Source: Fragilaria radians
Taxonomy: Eukaryota; Bacillariophyta; Fragilariophyceae; Fragilariales; Fragilariaceae
Direction: 5' to 3'
Length of the DNA: 64,000 nucleotides
Assembly: GCA_900642245.1 (NCBI GenBank)
Contig: CAAAJI010000001.1
Coordinates: 217,236 to 281,235, forward strand
A model generated the notes under the pieces. The model was given only the letters and a program-made list of their open reading frames with translations, did no database searches and had not been told where the DNA came from. Positions within the stretch are counted from its first letter, which is position 1. Each line of letters opens with the position of its first letter. Positions 60,027 to 64,000 of the stretch are shown piece after piece. Made by a program: the position numbers and the translations under genes.

Positions 60027-61545
60027 TAAATATCTGTGAGTTCTACCACACAGTGAAAGGGACAATCCATAACTCACATCGACAAATCACTGAGTCAGTT
60101 GGTAAAAATGCTAAACATTAAGGAATATTGTACCCATGCCAAATAAAAAATGGGTGCTCATGATTCCAAAGAAACTGAGGATTTAGAATAGCTATTATTC
60201 CGGACCTGCTGATTGATACATACAGTCGAGCAAGAAATTGCAACACCTATACATTACCTTAAGGAAAATATACTTACCTGTAGCAAGTAGTAGAGACATT
60301 TTTTCAAAAGAATTTGAATAATGCATTTTCAAACATATCTGAGACAAAGACACCAAAGGAAATGTTCTAGTGGCATTGTGTGGGGCATCTATCAATACCA
60401 AAAAAATATGGAAACTGTAAGAAAAGGAGCAATTAGTCAAGTTGCGAGTGTCTTTCTTTATAGTGAGTGAATTTGACTACCTAGGATACTAGATAGTAAG
60501 GAAAATACTAAAGAAAAATGGCTTCTATGCTGAACATGTTACCCTTGATCATTCTTGGGAGTACTTAATGACTATAGGAAAATGCAACGGTGACAATACC
60601 CTTGTTGGATTTCAAAATCTTTACCATATAAATTAGCTTTGTAATGAAAGATTAGAATTATAACTTCTGCAGATGTCAGCACAATTCAGGAGCCTTTATC
60701 TGCAATATAATAATCCCTGTCAAGGGTAGATTCATGATCGGAAAGTAGGGATTTCTTTCTGCTGTCAAAGCAGTCAAACAACATTGAAACCTCCTTGGAT
60801 TTTGTTTGATCTTTTTTTACAGTGCTATCCTAAAGTATCCTAATCACCTATGTGGTGTATTGAGTGGACTGACACGTATTGAAATCTTCTTGGATACTTG
60901 ATTCTGATCGATACAAACCCTTGTTTACGCTTCAAAGCACCAAAAATATATCTCTTGAATATCAAGGGTGACGCAGATTTTCGACAAGCCTTGTAGACGC
61001 ACTCGCATCAGGGACTTAAATGAATGATACTTTTCGGAATCACCGCAAAATCATGAGGGAAAGATTACCTTTTCATAAAGTAATGGCATTCACTGAATGT
61101 TTACGATCAATAATGTATGCCTTAGTTGGGAGACCACCACTATCGTTGCCCAGTAATAATTCTTGGAAGTGCAAAAACATACTTTCACTAGCTTACGAAA
61201 TCGTAAATCGAACAAACAATAATAATCTAAGCTTAAAGCTGACTAGCGTGAACACAAAACACAAGTTCTTGTGAAACAAAGATTACCCAGGTGTCACATA
61301 CACTGCTATGCCACCACTCTCTTGATCATGCACAACAGAAAATCATAGCACTCGTGTCACTGGAACGGTGTATATGAATTCATTAAAGATAGTAAATCAA
61401 AGGACCATTCAATTCATCAGTGCAAATATAGAAGCGAAGAATTATTTACTTTTAGAAATGTCGAGAAAGAGAAAGGAGAAAAATCATAGTTTGCAGGTAT
61501 CCATAGCATCTTATAGCATTCTCTCGATCATTTGAGGACATTACG

Positions 61546-62556
61546 TTATTCTGTTTGATATCTTTCTTGAATATTCGATACTGTTTCGAATAGATTTTCT
61601 CCTTCTTGAACCGCCACCTGGAATAAATCATCAGATATGGTGTTAGTTGTGACATAGATATAACCATTCGCCCTATCAATTTTCTGCAAAGCTCTGCCAA
61701 CAGAAGTTGCATTTGATATGTCAAGTGGTTGAAAGTGCAACAGCCCGTAGTCCTCAACTACTTCCGCTAAGCCTTCGAAAAGTGTCCGTCGTCTTCTTGA
61801 AAATGAGGAATGCTTTACACGATTTCGAGCAATTTGGTATTCTTCATCTTCTGCTATATCGAAGTCATCTTGGTCGAAGCCTTCATTTTGATCTAAGTAA
61901 TCAACAAGACAATGTAAGCTTTGGCATTCCAAAAAAAAGTCCATGCTGAATAGCAGGTCCATTTTGTGCGAAGATTTAAGCAACAAGTCCGATTTTGATA
62001 AGATGCTGATTGTAGGGAGTTCTAGCCGAATCATGGACGCCAGTGAGATAACGGAAGAAGACAAAAACTGATTCGCATCGAGGCATAGAGTCGCATCGAC
62101 AAGTTGAACAACAGTCAATCGAAGTGACCAATTTTTGATGAGTTTTTTGATAAGACTAGATACGGAAGTTCCATGAGTATATATTTCTGATTGTCCTGGA
62201 AGATCAATCAATACATAAGGCTGTTCGTCTTGTTCCGACAACAACTTCATGAGATCGGGAAGCCATACATCAGAGTGTTCATTCAAATATTCCATACAAT
62301 ATAGCAGTCCTCCGTTAGGCCCGAGCTCAAGATCCTGCATCACTCTCTTAAGGTGTATCACATGTTCCGTTACGTCCCAAATAGCGTCATATGAACGTTC
62401 ACCTTTAATAATTTCGTTAGCTGGATCCAAATTTATTACACATGCATTTCGGCCGATGAGACGAAGATATTGCTGCATGCCATTACAGTAGGTTGATTTC
62501 CCAGCACCTGGGGCACCAGCTACTATTTGACCGTAAATACAATGATATCGAGTCAT
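61546..62556 (-). CDS. GPN2: GPN-loop GTPase 2
   Basis: 336-residue single-exon GTPase of the GPN family, which assists nuclear import and assembly of RNA polymerases. It starts at an ATG at 62556. The P-loop is GAPGAGKS (residues 14-21), the family-defining Gly-Pro-Asn is G79-P80-N81 in LGPNGGLLYCMEYL, the G3 motif is DLPGQSE and the G4 motif is LSKSDLL. INLDPANE after G1 is also typical. The alignment with GPN2 runs to DRANGYIYV near the C-terminus. It differs from the human protein (about 310 residues) by an acidic insertion (DQDDFDIAEDEEYQ). GPN1 and GPN3 lack this exact pattern; GPN2 is preferred from GGLLYCMEYL. No introns are needed. Confidence 0.92.
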   Translation of the reverse strand: MTRYHCIYGQIVAGAPGAGKSTYCNGMQQYLRLIGRNACVINLDPANEIIKGERSYDAIWDVTEHVIHLKRVMQDLELGPNGGLLYCMEYLNEHSDVWLPDLMKLLSEQDEQPYVLIDLPGQSEIYTHGTSVSSLIKKLIKNWSLRLTVVQLVDATLCLDANQFLSSSVISLASMIRLELPTISILSKSDLLLKSSHKMDLLFSMDFFLECQSLHCLVDYLDQNEGFDQDDFDIAEDEEYQIARNRVKHSSFSRRRRTLFEGLAEVVEDYGLLHFQPLDISNATSVGRALQKIDRANGYIYVTTNTISDDLFQVAVQEGENLFETVSNIQERYQTE

Positions 62557-63600
62557 ATTTTAAATCTTTGCAAAGAAATTTATGAAAAGTTTTTCGTATT
62601 GCAACATACGAGTCCAGCGAGTTCCACGACGTAAAAAATCATCTAAGATTTACTTCCCATCTATTTTGTACGTTTCCCTGCAGAACGTGAACGTTGTGAA
62701 CCAGAAATCAAACATTAGAACGTATCTATTGCACAAATAGGAATATGTTGAGGCAAGTCAGCATTGCCATATTTCCATGTAATAGCTTATCATTAAGACA
62801 ATTCACACTTTCATTCAAGGCAATTGCATGTAGGTGTAATGATATCCACTGTCTTCTCCTATGATATTTTTGCATATTAAACTATCGATTTTTCTCCTAT
62901 TCAAGTTGTTATTTTGAATAGCTCCTTATGATTTTAAAATGTGACGTACCATATCGCATGATTAAAGAAGATATTGCTTTGGGTCAGGTGTGTATAGCTG
63001 CTTGTTCTGAGTTTGGTGAAGACAGATATGGAACATACCTTAGTGTAGGAATTGAATAGATTACACTTTGTACAAAAGAATCGTTAGGTTATGAAGAATA
63101 ATCAGTGTGCAAGCAGTAAAATTGGCTGAGAGAGATATTCATTCACTTGTATCTGTGAAGTCTCTCTATTATACCACAAGTAAAATTAGAAATAAATATA
63201 CCATGAATTTACACATCTATTCACTGGCAGTAACATTGAGTTATTAATTGTCCGTTTCATTCCCCTTGAAAATGTGTATGATAATGGATAAAAGCCAATT
63301 CGTTATACTAAACTTTCCTAATCAATAGCGTGGACTCAGGCCCTCCATTTAAGGTCAATTATGCATGGCAATTTTTCTCCTCAATCCATTTCATATCAAT
63401 GATTATATTGAGCTTTCTTTTATTTCAATTACTATCTGCTATATTATTGACAACTGCCCTTTTTTACTTTTTGCTGTTACATAGCTGTTTCAATAACTTT
63501 AATCCTCTCGTTAGGATCGTGACATTGTTCGAATGCTTTCTCTCAACTTATTGAAGCATTCAGAGGAATTGAAATCTTCAGTATTTTGTTGATAAGCTCA
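62557..63600. other. Intergenic region
   Basis: No recognisable gene or RNA between the GPN2 start and the copia relic. A short plus-strand frame at 63330-63554 is hydrophobic and without a recognisable family. Confidence 0.55.
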
Positions 63601-64000
63601 TGAATGATATGTTCTTTAGCCAAAGTTTGTTTAATCCTTTCGTCAATTTTAAATTAACTGCCTCCAGACACATAAATATTGATTACTTCAGCCACATCAT
63701 TGTCTTTAACGAGGTTTCATAAGGAAATTGATCACATTTTCTTCACTCTATGTTGGATTTTATGGCTTTTCGGGCGAATTGATATTCAATAGCTTTATGT
63801 TTCTCCTTCAAGACACTTGAAAGAACTGAAGTATTTCAAACCACCGCTGACATGTTATCGACCAGCATCAACGTTGGTTAATCTAATGCCACACATAATT
63901 GTCTGTTGATATCCTTGATGCTACTAGCTTTGGTCTTGACATACCTTTGAGTTAAGTTCATTAAGATAATACCTAACACTATAGGTTGTAAGCAATACAG
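63601..64000 (-). pseudogene. Ty1/copia retrotransposon RNase H remnant, cut by window edge
   Basis: The minus-strand translation shows a copia RNase H end: INRQLCVALD, then LVDNMSAVV (the D-N-x-A/S-V active-site block), a stop, and SSVLKEKHKAIEYQFARKAI, which matches the copia 'K-K-H-x-x-I-x-Y-H-x-V-R-E' signature. Stops and frame breaks show it is dead. The first 64 bases (64000-63937) are shared with copy A at 59963-60026. The polymerase part, if present, lies beyond the right edge of the window. Confidence 0.7.

Larger units (their letters stand above)
57698..61545. other. Long intergenic region with hairpin and retroelement scrap
   Basis: About 3.8 kb with no gene I can name. It holds a perfect 18-bp inverted repeat at 58843-58901, a G/C-richer patch next to it at about 58920-59000, and a Ty1/copia-related fragment at 59963-60026 (separate entries). 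Open frames at 58294-58539 and 61020-61274 have no recognisable domain. Confidence 0.55.

Noticed and set aside
1..64000. CRISPR arrays, tRNA or rRNA genes, operons
   Set aside because: No regularly spaced repeats, no tRNA B-box with matching stems and no rRNA-like conserved stretches were seen by eye; the gene structure is eukaryotic.

Overview
The window looks like nuclear chromosomal DNA from a small-genome eukaryotic alga, most likely a diatom or a related stramenopile with a secondary plastid. The genes are eukaryotic housekeeping genes (exportin-7, SPT6, PNO1, GPN2, a three-repeat MYB). Most introns are 54-141 nt with GT-AG ends. Three proteins start with a hydrophobic signal followed by an alanine/serine-phenylalanine junction, as in diatom plastid-targeted proteins. 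No species can be named from this. A run of 20 Ns (31402-31421) marks a scaffold gap.

Layout. 500-3977 (-) exportin-7. 3978-10034 is AT-rich and gene-poor, with a decayed Ty3/gypsy RNase H fragment near 7.3-7.55 kb. 10035-11780 (+) DEAD-box RNA helicase. 13273-14643 (+) unknown protein with a PP1-docking-like motif. 16351-16914 (+) unknown helical protein. 17174-18001 (-) histidine phosphatase. 18222-19154 (+) 2-oxoglutarate/iron oxygenase. 19260-25216 (-) SPT6. About 25.7-26.64 kb is a decayed Ty3/gypsy integrase. 27823-29906 (-) membrane-anchored protein with nine EGF repeats. 33224-33604 (-) VOC/glyoxalase-fold protein. 35006-36919 (+) ABC-F ATPase. 37584-40967 (-) M16 (insulysin-type) protease. 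42840-43985 (-) aspartate carbamoyltransferase, divergent from 44277-45266 (+) PNO1. 47996-48748 (+) Tim17/NDUFA11-like membrane protein, convergent with 48817-50203 (-) membrane-anchored SGNH-fold protein. 51937-54149 (+) 3R-MYB, convergent with 54237-55343 (-) GDP-L-fucose synthase. 57233-57697 (+) small membrane protein. 61546-62556 (-) GPN2-type GTPase. 62557-64000 ends in a Ty1/copia remnant on the minus strand.

Gene models were built by joining exons at splice sites that keep the frame and restore family alignments. The genes do not form one pathway. They cover transcription (SPT6, MYB, and GPN2 through RNA polymerase assembly), ribosome biogenesis and RNA handling (PNO1, DEAD-box), nuclear export (exportin-7), pyrimidine synthesis (ATCase), nucleotide-sugar synthesis (GDP-fucose) and organelle functions. 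Close convergent or divergent pairs are common.

I found no convincing new multi-gene system. The most unusual items are the EGF protein, built of three tandem three-EGF modules with symmetric phase-2 exons; an SGNH-fold membrane protein that lacks its catalytic serine and histidine; a GC-AG intron in PNO1; an isolated 18-bp perfect hairpin near 58.87 kb; and a 19-C homopolymer in front of the ABC-F gene.
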